From: Chara braunii
Taxonomy: Eukaryota; Streptophyta; Charophyceae; Charales; Characeae
NCBI GenBank assembly: GCA_003427395.1
Contig: BFEA01000073.1
Coordinates: 1,452,551 to 1,479,905 of the forward strand
DNA length: 27,355 nucleotides
Direction of reading: 5' to 3'
Under the pieces are notes generated by a model, which saw only the letters and a program-made list of their open reading frames with translations, was not told where the DNA came from and did not search any database. Position 1 is the stretch's first letter, and the number at the start of each line of letters is the position of its first letter. Made by a program: the position numbers and the translations under genes. This document shows positions 8,811 to 17,998 of the stretch, piece after piece.

Positions 8811-10405
8811 GAAGGAGGAACCCTTGCGGTGGATAATGAAATGATGAGCGAAGGATGCGCGTCGGGAGAATTGTTGATTCAGACCTTGGAGAAAGGGGCA
8901 CCTGTCGTAGTGGCGGAGCTTAGGAAAGGGTCAGTCACCATCTAGGGACACAAAGAGGAGAAGGATTCGTGGGGGGGGATAGTAGGTCCGAAGAAGGAAC
9001 TGATAGCGATGGTCGTTGAGGGAGGCCGGGAAGCCGTGATGAGCCTATTGGAGCCTTGCGAACGGAGAGAGCTGCAGCTAATGGTAAACTAGATGCAGGA
9101 GAGGCAGGGTGAGGATCAGGAAGGGAAATACTTTTTTTATGTCCAAATATACGAAGAGGTCTTTCGAGAAATCGGGTTGTTTCTGGTCGGAAATAAGCAG
9201 CCCGTGGAGATCAACATTAAGGCAAGGGAGGAGGTCGAGAGATACGTCCTACGGAACGGTCATCTATTCAGGAGGGAGGAAGGCGTTATGCCTAGAAGAG
9301 TTGTATGCGGAAGGTCAAGGCAGTTGAACGGCATCCGGGCAATGCACGACGGACAAGCAGGAGGACATCGATCGTCCAAAGGAACTCTTGCAAAGATAAC
9401 GCCTCTATTATTGGTCGGGCATGACAGGTATGGTCGCCATGTACTGTTGTACTTGTCTGATCTGCCAGGAACGAAGCCGGCTCGCCTCTTCGAGCCACTT
9501 AGACCAACACATGTGTTGGGGCCGAGACACCTGGTCCACCTTGACCTTGCAGTTATGCCCGTATCAACGGATGGACATAGGTATATCCTGGATGCGCGGG
9601 ACAACTTGAGTGGGTTCGTGGAGGCGGTCGCCCTAAAAAAAAAGATGGGGAAAAGCGTGACAAATTGGATAGAGGATTTCTACGTGAGGCATCCCTTCAT
9701 CAGGCGGTTTATAGCAGACAATGGAACAGAGTTTGTGAACCAAAAAGTGTTGGGAATGCTTAAAAGGCTTTGTGTACCTATCAAACTCATCGAGCCGTAT
9801 CACTCGGAGGCGAATGCACCTGTGGAAAAGGGGCACCGGACCTTAAACAACACAATTCCGAAGTTCGCGGCGGACAATCTGGGGAGTTGGCCTGGATATC
9901 TTAAGCAGGTTGTCTTCTCGGATAACATGACACCTAAGAGGACAATGGGATGTATCCCAACGGAACTTTGGTACGGAAGAGAGATTGATTTTCCCGTGGA
10001 GGCCTTGATACCTACCTAGAACAGATTAGATGACGATCCCCGTATGACAACGGAAGAATTAATTGAGGCAAGATGTCAACAAGTCCTTACAAACGAGGAG
10101 GTCATGGAAGACATTGCCAACCGGGTACTAGACAGTAGGATGAGGGACAAAGCAAGGTGGGACCAGGTTAAGAATATCCGAAAGGAGCCACTGCAGGTGG
10201 GGGAGACAGTATTGGTAAGAAACTCGACACTAAAAAGCACCTGGTCTGGGTAAGTGGGAGGAGGTTCAAGGACCCCTACCGGATCGCTAAGCGGGTGAGA
10301 CTGAATACCTTCGAATTGGAAGATTTGGATGAAACAGGGTTGAAAGGACCCTTCCTAGGACAACGGTTGGTCAGGTTTCTAAGTCGGGACTCAGTGGAAC
10401 AATAG
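8811..10405 (+). pseudogene. int: Ty3/gypsy integrase, interrupted
   Basis: The tether (8811-9092) has stops at 8943 and 9090; the integrase body is open at 9093-10019 in frame 3. The N-terminal zinc domain has its H-x6-H pair (HDGQAGGH) in frame 3, but the C-x2-C pair (CLIC) is read only in frame 1, in a local island at about 9406-9478, so two indels scramble the finger. The catalytic core keeps D (HLDLA, codon 9543), D (ADNGTEF, codon 9717) and E (PVEKGH, codon 9825), with 35 residues between the second D and E, the canonical D35E spacing. TAG 10017 replaces a codon that I recall as Trp in relatives. The C-terminal DNA-binding part continues in frame 3 (10044-10253), then in frame 2 to TAG 10403 (RVRLNTFELEDL, GQRLVRFLSRD). 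No chromodomain was seen. Confidence 0.93.
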
Positions 10406-10853
10406 CTTCAGGAAGCCGAGGATAAACCTGGATAAGGAAACTGGGGAATTTGCAAGCTAAGAGTTGATGACAGCCGTACCCACCCTCTGTTTTTGTCTCT
10501 AACTACGTCTGTGAGACTTTCCTTTTTTTGGAGAGGGCAATGGCTTGGGTTGATTGAGAATGTGAGGCGGGATGTCCTAGGACTCTTCTGTACCAATGGG
10601 TTTTGTGTGGTAATGGGAAAGGTTGTCGGGGGTACTGTATCATAGTTTTTTATGGAAAAATAATGGAATCATTACAAATGTGGCATTTGAATGAAAATGC
10701 AATGTATAATAGCGGCCTGATGCAAAGGATACTGGGAGCATTCTGGGGGAAGGGGCATTTCCTACCGAACTGGGGAAATGTGTGTATAAGGGGCTTGGCG
10801 TGTGATGTTTTGTTATACAGGATCAGGGGAGAAGTCTTGAAAAAAACAAAGAA
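10406..10853 (+). other. 3' region after pol, no gene supported
   Basis: Mixed-composition sequence following the integrase stop, expected to hold the retroelement 3' untranslated region and 3' LTR. I looked for a purine tract followed by TG and for sequence shared with the region upstream of gag and found no convincing match. Short frames here have no recognisable motif. Confidence 0.4.
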
Positions 10854-11605
10854 ATGGAATTCGGAAACGAGACTGATAGCGGAGCAATCAACAGGCCTAG
10901 CGCAGGGGGAGGAGCATGGCCAAGTCGAGAACGGAGGACTGCCAAGAGAAAGTTGTACATAGGGTACCTGTCCAAACATCTAGTAGGCAGGGGGGCGAGA
11001 AAAAAAGTGTGTAGAGGACCCTCGCCTCTCAGAAAGGGGGAAGAGATATACATCTCATCACGGAGTGAGAGCGAGGAAAATCAAATGGATAAGGAAGAAA
11101 GGGCTCGGGCCTCTGCTGAGGAAAGGGCCGAGGGGTGTGAGCAGCATGAGTCTTGGCATGGGAAGAACGAGGGGAGGGAGGACATGGGCAATAGGTGCGA
11201 AGATGGAGAAGAAGGAAGGGAGAGTCCGAGTGAAGAGCGGAGCGGCCACGACAGCTGTGAGGAGAGATACACGGACTTTGGGGAAGGATATGAGAGGAGA
11301 AAATTCCTTATAATCTAGATCAAAAGAATTTCATGGGTGAGTTCAGCCCCATATGGATGGAAGAGGATGTGGACGAGGAGGAAGATGAGCAAGAGGTTAT
11401 AGAAATTAGCAGTGGCGATGAGAGGGATGAGATCTCGAGGTACAGAGAAGAAAAGCGACCCCCTACGAACCAGCCGCGCTGTCGGGGCGGATACCCTCGG
11501 GGCGAATACCCTTACAAGGGTATCCGCCCTGGTTTTTGCATGCGACAAAAAATAGGTTTGGTTGAGAATTTAAGTACTCCGCGAGAGGCGGGGCTGCGTC
11601 TGTGA
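10854..11605 (+). pseudogene. Degenerate charged/acidic ORF region downstream of pol
   Basis: Two consecutive highly charged frames, 10854-11318 (frame 3, Arg/Glu/Ser-rich) and 11333-11605 (frame 2), are separated by a frame change near 11300-11330. The second begins with a strongly acidic block (MEEDVDEEEDEQEVIEI) and contains SGDERDEI, close to the acidic tail of paralogue copy 1 (DDDERDEI at about 1585-1610). No catalytic motif was recognised. It may be the tail of another member of the upstream paralogue family or an accessory ORF of the retroelement. Purine-rich bias alone can open such frames, so confidence is low. The last part (after about 11480) translates an inverted repeat and is probably not protein. 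Confidence 0.35.
11485..11529. repeat. Inverted repeat, 13-bp perfect arms
   Basis: Arms GGGCGGATACCCT (11485-11497) and AGGGTATCCGCCC (11517-11529) pair perfectly around a 19-nt loop that itself holds a third related copy (GGGCGAATACCC). Perfect 13-bp arms at this distance are unlikely by chance in a window this size. It could be a regulatory hairpin near an LTR start (TGTCGGGG just upstream at 11480), but no second LTR copy was found to test this. Confidence 0.75.
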
Positions 11606-12400
11606 TTCACGTTGAGTGGATGGTTGACTGGAATAGGGAGTGTGTCGGCGCACGGATTTTTGAGGCGTGCGTGATTTTTTTTTGGTTGATGACTGAAGGG
11701 TCGGCGTGATCGCCGGCCGGAATTTCTCTTCTGATTAAACAGGGATTAAAAATATTATGTCTCGTAGATTGGTGTGCTTGCCTGTGACATGTGCATACGT
11801 ACGAAGGTCGACATCGACAACGACGTGACTTCTGAAGGCGTTTCGGTGGTTTGGCTTGTCGCACAGTGTCTGGTTATTTAGGCGTCCGCCAGAGCTAGAC
11901 CCAGACCCGAGCCTAGCACTACTAGTTATGGCATCGGACTTTCACCCGAGGGGTTCAAGGGTCGAGGCCGAGCGGCGGCAACACGGGAATATCAGGGTAG
12001 CGCGAAGGGGCCGAGGGGTCAAGGGCCTAGCTAAATATATCCCCTTTGGTTTTGTCGTCCTCGGCGTTCGGTTGCTGGTGGCGTTTCCCACATAATTCCT
12101 TGTAGTGCCGTAATGTTGGTTGTTGCCTTTCGTGCCTCGGTGTGCCATTGACCCGGACCAGCGCCGGACTCAATGGCCACCTTGGCGCGGTCATGTGTAT
12201 GACTTACGCATCGGGTCCGATGGGGTCGCGCGGGGGTGTGTTGTATTCACATAATTGCTTGAGGCTCGATTACAAATTGTTGTCGGGGCTGTGCCAAAGT
12301 TATCCCCTTATAGTATTACGGGGAATCCCGTAGCAGCCACAGTCGTGCTCAAGCCTCCGACGAGGGAACCTGCGGGAAATGCAGTCACCAGCCGGTGGGT
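11606..12400. other. Intergenic sequence, nothing recognised
   Basis: Roughly 800 bp of balanced to GC-rich sequence without a supportable coding frame, RNA gene or tandem repeat. It leads into the duplicated segment that starts near 12401. Confidence 0.5.
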
Positions 12401-12649
12401 GGTACCAACCAGGGGTCAGCCGGCAGTGACAGAGCCGAGCTTTTTTGATAGGCCGGTCACTGTTCCTCGACTTTGGTCCCCTCCCCCTACGAGTACCAGG
12501 GGGGGTTTCGGCTCAATACCACTTGGGAAAGAACGGGGGGGGGGGGCGACGAGCACGAACGAATGGAGAACCATAGGCAGTTGGGGCGGAAGGAACCCGG
12601 ACGGCCATTGGCGTCGGGTGCAGGCGGTCGGAGGGGCGCAGCGTTAGTC
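12401..12649. repeat. Direct duplicate, copy A
   Basis: Begins GGTACC and matches copy B (12688-12893) almost throughout, with scattered substitutions and an extra ~40-bp G-rich insertion around 12508-12548. It ends at GCGTTAGTC exactly where the adapter dimer begins. Copy B continues past the same GCGTTAGTC, so copy A looks cut off by the artefact. Confidence 0.9.
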
Positions 12650-12687
12650 CTGTCTCTTATACACATCTAGATGTGTATAAGAGACAG
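12650..12687. other. Tn5/Nextera mosaic-end dimer (assembly artefact)
   Basis: The 19-mer CTGTCTCTTATACACATCT (12650-12668) is followed immediately by its reverse complement (12669-12687), a perfect 38-bp palindrome. This is the known circularisation-junction sequence of transposase-based mate-pair libraries. It is synthetic and not part of the genome. Confidence 0.98.
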
Positions 12688-12893
12688 GTACCGGCCAGAC
12701 GTCAGCCGACAGTATCAGGGCCGAGCTTTTTTGATAGGTCGGTCACTGTTCCTCGACTTTGGTCCCCTCCCCCTATGAGTACCAGGGGGGGGCCGACGAG
12801 CACGTACGAATGGAGAACCATAGGCAGTTGGGACGGAAGGAACCCGGACGGCCATTGGCGGGTGCAGGCGGTCGGAGGGGCGCAGCGTTAGTC
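12688..12893. repeat. Direct duplicate, copy B
   Basis: Near-identical to copy A from its GTACC start through GCGTTAGTC (12891-12893 at its end), and then continues into unique sequence. Differences such as CCTACGAG versus CCTATGAG and the missing G-rich insertion show that the copies are distinct alleles or paralogues. Their adjacency is created by the adapter junction and may not be real. Confidence 0.9.
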
Positions 12894-15401
12894 GGAGGCG
12901 CGAGGGGGGCAACTGCAGAGCCGGAGGTAAGCGCAGAAAGGAAGAGCGCAGTGGCCGGGACCGATAGGGGACTAGGGCGGGCCACTGCGGTTGTTAGGCG
13001 ACGGGCAGGAGAGAAAAGGTGAGTGGCACCGCGGTGGAGGAATCCTGACGGGCCCTCTCGTCAGGTGCACGCACAAAAGGAGGGAGAGTGCAGCGGTAGT
13101 GGTGAAATCGGCAGCGGTACCTGTTGGGCACACCGCTCGTCGGGCAGAGTAGAAGGGCGAAGAACTACTCGGTCGTCGGGTAGTCGGCCACTTTTGAGTA
13201 TCGCCAGAGTAACCCGACGAGACTGCGATGGGGGTTGGAGTAGGTGATAGCGCAGCGGGCGGCGTCGAGGAGTAGTAGACAGGCGAGTGTGCAGGAGAGC
13301 CGGGGCGAGGGCTAGCACGGTAGAACGACTGCGGGATGAACCGGGATGGGCGGCTGCGCCAGAGGGGGTGACGGGCTGAGGAGAGTGGTCGAGCGCAGCA
13401 ACGAAAGCGAGAGAAGGGCCGGACGCGGCAGGGGAGGAAAGGACGAATTTGGACGGGATAGGCGCCGGATGCGTGCATGGTGAGGTGGAGATGGCAGAGA
13501 GAGTCGAGCGTGGTGGAAAACGCGGAGCCCGCTCGTTTCAGAGCGGTTTTGAGCAGAGGAAGAAGCAATCCCGGGGTTTTGGCCCCGGGCGAATCGATCG
13601 GTAGCGTTAGTTTTAGCAATAGGTTAGTAGATTTGGAGTTAGAGAGAGAAGAGAATGCGTGGAGCTATGGCGGAGAAGAGAGATGACGGAGGGGAAAACG
13701 GTGATACCTCTCGATTCCGCACGGAATCGAGTAAACTAAAGTTGTAGGTAGGGGTTTTTGGGCGGCGCGAGTATGATGACGGTGTTAGATTTAGAGTAGG
13801 ATTAGTGGTTTTATCGTATCAGTATTTCGAGCTGCGCATAGGAATGGGGAGACAATTTCGCAAATACACTGTGAATACTTCCGCGTTTTTGCGGAAGATT
13901 CATATCGGACTTTCCTTATTGTACTGAAGGATGGTTCCTGGCCAACGAAGGTTACGTACGTTTGAAGAGGGAAGGGAACAGCGGGTCGGTCGTGCGAGCG
14001 CTCTCTTGGAGGCGCCTGTCAGAATGCTCTCTCGGGCTGAGGCTTTCGCCCCACAAATTAGACTGAACCTGGTCGCACGAAGGACCAGGCGTGGGCGCTT
14101 ACCGGGACACGGCACGGGGGGCTGAGGACGAGCGTGGTGCGGGGTTAGTGGAAGGAGACTTACATGCGGGTCGAGACGCCGTTAGTAGGGAGGTAAGTTC
14201 GGGAATGGAAAGTCACCAGCTAAGGTCGTGGTCTCGCCGCGAACTCACCCAATCCTGAGCGAGATCGGGGGTGGGGTGGTAGATTTGCCTGTGGACCGGT
14301 GTGTCCAGGCGAAGGTGCGCACGTACCTGTCGGGGGAAGAAGAGGGGCCGTGGGAGCAACAGATCAGCCACAGGACGAGGAGACCACCTGATCGGATGGT
14401 ACGTGGTCATCCCGGTGGAGCGCTACAACGGGGTGGCGAGTTGCAGAAGCCTGCATCTTGCCTTTACGAAGGGCACTGCTCACCTCATTGGTGGGAGCAG
14501 CAGGAAGGAGAGGTAGCGGAGCCGCAGGCCAATCGGTGTGGAGTTCAACTTGTTGAATAGGATAACGGGAGGCAAGCTGCGAAATGTGGACCTGCTTGCT
14601 GGTAGGTGCGCTGCTCATATTGCTGAACGAAGTAGCCTTGAGCGAACGGCGGTGTTTGGGGGCTCACCTGCTGGCTAGTATGTGGCCCATCCAGCTGTGT
14701 GGAGTGGCGTGAGTCTGACCGTGAGGCCGTCTGCTACCCAGCGGGCTGCTCAGTCTTTTGAGCGGAGTGGCTGAGCCTTTTGGAAGGAGGTCTCTTGCTG
14801 CGATGGGATAGACCGTCAGGAAGTCAACAGTTGGCGGTTTAACCTCAGCTTGACCAAGCTATTGTTATTTGGCCATCATTGCGGGGCCCTCAGGCGCTGG
14901 AAGGTTTGAAGGCCCTCTCCTGCGAGTCTAAGAGCACCCCTCTTGTATCTGAGAGACTAAATGTTTCTACCTTCTGCCCTTCTTACTCTAAATCTAGTCT
15001 GTTGGTACTGAGACGAAGGCGGCAGGCGGGATTTGCAACCCGTAATCCGCGCCAAGCCTCTGTGGGAGGTTCGCCCCACCGATTGCGGGAGCTCTGCCGG
15101 GGCTCAAGAGGAAACCTGGAGGCAGGGAACTGAGTGGTAATTCCCTGACCCCCTCTATAAACCCAACTATAACCCCTAGCTGTATATCTTTCTATAGTTT
15201 GACTGAGTGTATTGCGTGAATCCTGTACTCTGAATTTGGTCTGACTTTCAGGATTTGAATTCAGACTAAGTAAAGGAATGTGTGTGCAACTTCAGTTTCA
15301 ACCTTGTTGAGTGCCTGAAAGCAGATTGGGAACAAAGGGGTTGCATTTGGGGGAAGGTTGGGAGGAAGGCAGTTTTGTGTGCAGTCTGACAGGGTCATTG
15401 A
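12894..15401. other. GC-rich region without supportable genes, several perfect hairpins
   Basis: Frames on both strands are long only because GC-rich composition removes stops; their products are low-complexity Arg/Pro/Ser/Gly and carry no motif. Perfect hairpins seen: 13570-13589 (arms CCCGGGG), 13710-13731 (10-bp arms CTCGATTCCG, 2-nt loop), 13878-13897 (arms CTTCCGC) and 14068-14089 (arms CCTGGTC). Composition falls toward AT-richer sequence after about 14.9 kb. It may be degraded retroelement or promoter-type sequence; I cannot assign it. Confidence 0.45.
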
Positions 15402-16334
15402 GGTTGGGAGGTCCCCATAAGTTTGGGGAAGTCGAGCGCTTTGTTTATTTTGCTTTGCATGAAGCAATCAGGCCGCTCTATAAGTTTAGGTAGCCTGAAT
15501 GCTCTGGAGGTTGGGATGTTCCCATAAGTTTGGGGAGACCCGGTGCTGTGAATTGTATGGAGGGTCAGGACACTCTATAAGTTTAGGTGACCTGACTGCT
15601 CTGACCTGTGAGGGTTTGACTGTGGGTGATTTTCAGGGACCCAGGGCGCCCTATAAGTTTAGGTACCTTGGGTCGCCTTATTTGTTTGGGGTTCCTTTCG
15701 GTTTCTTTTTATTTTGAACGAGGAGGTCAGAACCGCTCTATAAGTTTAGGTGGTTCAGCCCCTTTTCCTGTTTCATTTTGAGGGAGTGACTCTGGCAGGG
15801 GGCACGCCGCTCTATAAGTTTAGGTGGCCTGGCCTACTGCCTCGCATAGACTGGATCAGAGAGAAATGAACATGGCAGAGGATCAGACCGCTCTATAAGT
15901 TTAGGTAGTCTGACCCAATGCCTCGCACATGTTGGAACCCAATGGTTATAATTTGGCTATACATTATTATTATCCTATTAAAAACAGGCTAGTCAGAGAC
16001 GGGTTCCATAAGATTGGATGGTCTGACTATAGTTTATCGTAAGTTGAAGAGAGTACAATTAAGAATACAATTGAAGGTAACTTGGGCTGGCTGAGCATTG
16101 TTTCTAAGATGAATGACTCGGTCCTACGCCCACCTTGAAGATTAATAACTTGGATATTTTAAACAGTTCAAGGCGACTAGAATGGTCTAGTCATGTGCCT
16201 AACGAAGAGAGAAGTAGTTGTGCCCTCTGTTTTATGTATATTTGGCTAAGTCAGATGCGCTTTATAAGTTTATGTGATCTGACTTTAGGTTTGGGCTAAG
16301 TGGGGCGCGCTTTGTTAGTTCAGGCGGCCTGACC
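15402..16334. repeat. Array of about 11 hairpin repeats with conserved ATAAGTTT loop and covarying stems
   Basis: Copies lie at about 15402-15436, 15468-15498, 15507-15543, 15564-15596, 15638-15674, 15730-15756, 15803-15831, 15883-15913, 15990-16029, 16248-16285 and 16298-16334. Most share GCTCTATAAGTTTAGGT in the middle. The flanks pair but differ between copies: TCAGGC/GCCTGA, TCAGAC/GTCTGA, GAACC/GGTTC, GTCAGG/CCTGAC, TAGTCAGA/TCTGACTA and a perfect 9-bp AAGTCAGAT/ATCTGACTT. Two copies (15402, 15507) form a subtype with CCC(C)-ATAAGTTT-GGGG and a shared GGTTGGGA lead. Spacers are about 30-75 bp early in the array, longer near the end, and mostly dissimilar. No gene overlaps the array. Function unknown. 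Confidence 0.85.
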
Positions 16335-16620
16335 TATGCCTTATGTAAGCTGGGTATGAGGGATTAAATCATTATAAGATCATGAACTATTGTTCGTAAA
16401 GGACTTGGGGATGGTGAGAGTACTTACCTTTGTGGCTTGGCCTGCATGTGACTAAGTGAGGCTACTACTTGATCTGAGTTTCAGTTTGATAGGTAGTTGC
16501 TTTAGTCGCTCGCCACGTGCTAGAGCTATAGGAGTTAGTTTCAATTCCGGCATTTTCTGAGCTAAGTTTTTTTACTTGGATCAATTCTCGCATTTTCTGG
16601 GATCTTTTGTTATGCTTGGC
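16335..16620. other. Spacer, nothing recognised
   Basis: AT-leaning sequence between the hairpin array and the ~110-bp repeats. The phrase CATTTTCTG(A/G)G occurs twice near 16550 and 16590, a local duplication. No frame or RNA gene. Confidence 0.4.
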
Positions 16621-16927
16621 CTTGTATAAATTTTGGTAAGCTACTTTATCTACGGGAAGTGCTGCCGAAATTCTACAAATCCAGGGAGTTAGTTAATTTT
16701 TGACTTTTCAAAGTTCAACTTGTTTAAAGTTCAGGGAGCCTCCTTTTCTAAAGGGAGTGCTGCCCAAATTTTTACTAATTCAGGGAGTTAGACAAAATTG
16801 GACTTTGCAAAGTCAAAGACTATTTCTGTTTTCATATTGGGCTGATATAAATTTTGAAAAGACACTTTTCCTACGGGAAGCGCTGTTGAAATTTTCTTGA
16901 TTTAGAGGAGTTAGATTATATTTTGAC
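16621..16927. repeat. Three degenerate tandem repeats of about 110 bp
   Basis: Units start near 16625, 16722 and 16846. Shared order of landmarks: TATAAATTTT or a variant, a CTAC/CTAAGGGA(A)G block, GTGCTGCC/GCGCTGTT, AAATT, then AGGGAGTTAG or GAGGAGTTAG and a TTTGAC stretch. Divergence is substantial, so the array is old. No coding frame spans the units. Confidence 0.8.
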
Positions 16928-17734
16928 AGGTGGCGATTCTGGCGATCCACCCTGAATAGGGGAGATTCTGCTATTAGTCTACCTTTGCTTTGGGCACTGG
17001 CTTAGAGGTAGGCTTAAACTTAGTTGGCAGATAACTTTGGGTGAGAATGTGCTATGGAGGGTCATCCCCCATATGCTGATGGTTTGGTTTGGGCATTGAC
17101 TTGTCTTATGGTATAGGCCTTTTTCGGACATTAGATTCAGGATCGGGATTAGATTTAGTTTGATCCTACAAGAATCATCTTCTGTTATCACTGATAACAG
17201 GTCGGTTGTCGATTCGTCGGTTTACGATTCAACTCCAATTCACTCCTTTCACTCAACCTAAAGGCTTTAGCCTTGTGATTTGAACTTTTTTGTTGTGTTT
17301 TCACCCGGACTTTATTGAATGGTCATCCAACGAAAGTACTGAGTATTTATTTAAAGAGTTGCATGAGTGAGGCTTGTATGGCTAAAGCGAGGGGTATGAA
17401 TGCAAGGAATGGTTGAAGTTGACCCCGTGTAGTGTGTGGGCTTTTGGTTGAACCTTTGATGTGATTGCATATACGTTTGTGGTTCGGACTCTGGGTGTGA
17501 TTGCCTGCGATTACATACATATATGGCTGGAAGGAGCCCCACTGTGACTGTGAGAAGTGGTCATCCTATATAATTAACCCTTATATATTTATAAGCGCCC
17601 TGAGTATTTGAGAGACCTACTGTAATTGTGCATAAGGGTTAGCTAAATTGTGCCTTGAGAGAAAAGGGGGATTCTCTTTTTACCCTTGCTTTTTAGAGCT
17701 GTACGGTTGGACATTGTAGTCCGTGGCAGCCGTC
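16928..17734. other. Intergenic sequence with one short hairpin
   Basis: About 800 bp of moderately AT-rich sequence. A hairpin with arms CTGTTATC/GATAACAG lies at 17182-17200 with a 3-nt loop; arms of this length are expected a few times by chance. No convincing coding frame. Confidence 0.4.
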
Positions 17735-17998
17735 AAAGTCAAACCCCTTGACTTTCGCCCAAGCCCGGAGTGGGACCTACCTCCCGGGCAGTATGAAACA
17801 ACTGCCACCACAGGTATGAACCTGTGTACCACCCGCTCTGCACAGAGTGTTGAAGAGGGTGTGTGGTCCTCAACCGCGCATGGTGGTTGTCCAACGTCGA
17901 GAGATTAACCCTCAAAGCGCGTGTCTGCCGACACTTGAGTGTCGAATGCGACCCTCGAGGCTAGCGAGGACCGCATGAGTATGGGTACTACGTAGTAC
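17735..17998. other. Chain of adjacent hairpins (candidate structured RNA or cruciform DNA)
   Basis: Successive inverted repeats fill almost the whole stretch: 17735-17755 (AAAGTCAA/TTGACTTT), 17763-17789 (GCCCGG/CCGGGC), 17787-17806 (GGCAGT/ACTGCC), 17809-17826 (CACAGGT/ACCTGTG), 17836-17847 (CTCTG/CAGAG) inside 17828-17867 (ACCAC/GTGGT), 17871-17889 (CAACC/GGTTG), 17911-17939 (CTCAA plus GTGTC, pairing with GACAC plus TTGAG), an alternative 17929-17944 (CGACACT/AGTGTCG), 17946-17976 (ATGCG plus CCTCG, pairing with CGAGG plus CGCAT), and the palindrome GTACTACGTAGTAC at 17985-17998. It does not match tRNA, 5S or any RNA I recognise. The 5-bp stems are individually expected by chance; the density and nesting are what stand out. 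Confidence 0.5.

Larger units (their letters stand above)
3974..10405 (+). mobile_element. Degenerate Ty3/gypsy LTR-retrotransposon internal region (gag-pol)
   Basis: Domain order is gag (capsid-like, CCHC knuckle), aspartic protease, reverse transcriptase, RNase H, integrase. RT and RNase H precede integrase, which is the Ty3/gypsy order. The reading path uses frame 2 (3974 to about 4800), frame 1 (about 4801 to about 7107), frame 3 (about 7107 to about 10250) and frame 2 again to TAG 10403. It is interrupted by stops at 4124, 4837, 5623, 6142, 6340, 6853, 8670, 8808, 8943, 9090 and 10017, plus a local frame switch at about 9406-9478. The element cannot make its proteins. No flanking direct repeats could be matched by eye, so LTRs are absent, truncated or too diverged. 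The + strand runs from gag to integrase. Confidence 0.95.

Noticed and set aside
12972-13619. 215-aa minus-strand frame
   Set aside because: GC-rich, Pro/Ser/Arg low-complexity product with no motif; overlapping frames on the other strand are also long, so it reflects composition.
15402-16334. CRISPR-like array (short dyad repeats with dissimilar spacers)
   Set aside because: The repeats diverge in their stems, spacing varies widely, no cas-like genes are present, and the context is a eukaryotic genome with LTR elements.
15402-16334. Telomere-like TTTAGG in the hairpin loops
   Set aside because: Only one TTTAGG per copy, embedded in a longer conserved loop; no tandem TTTAGGG run.
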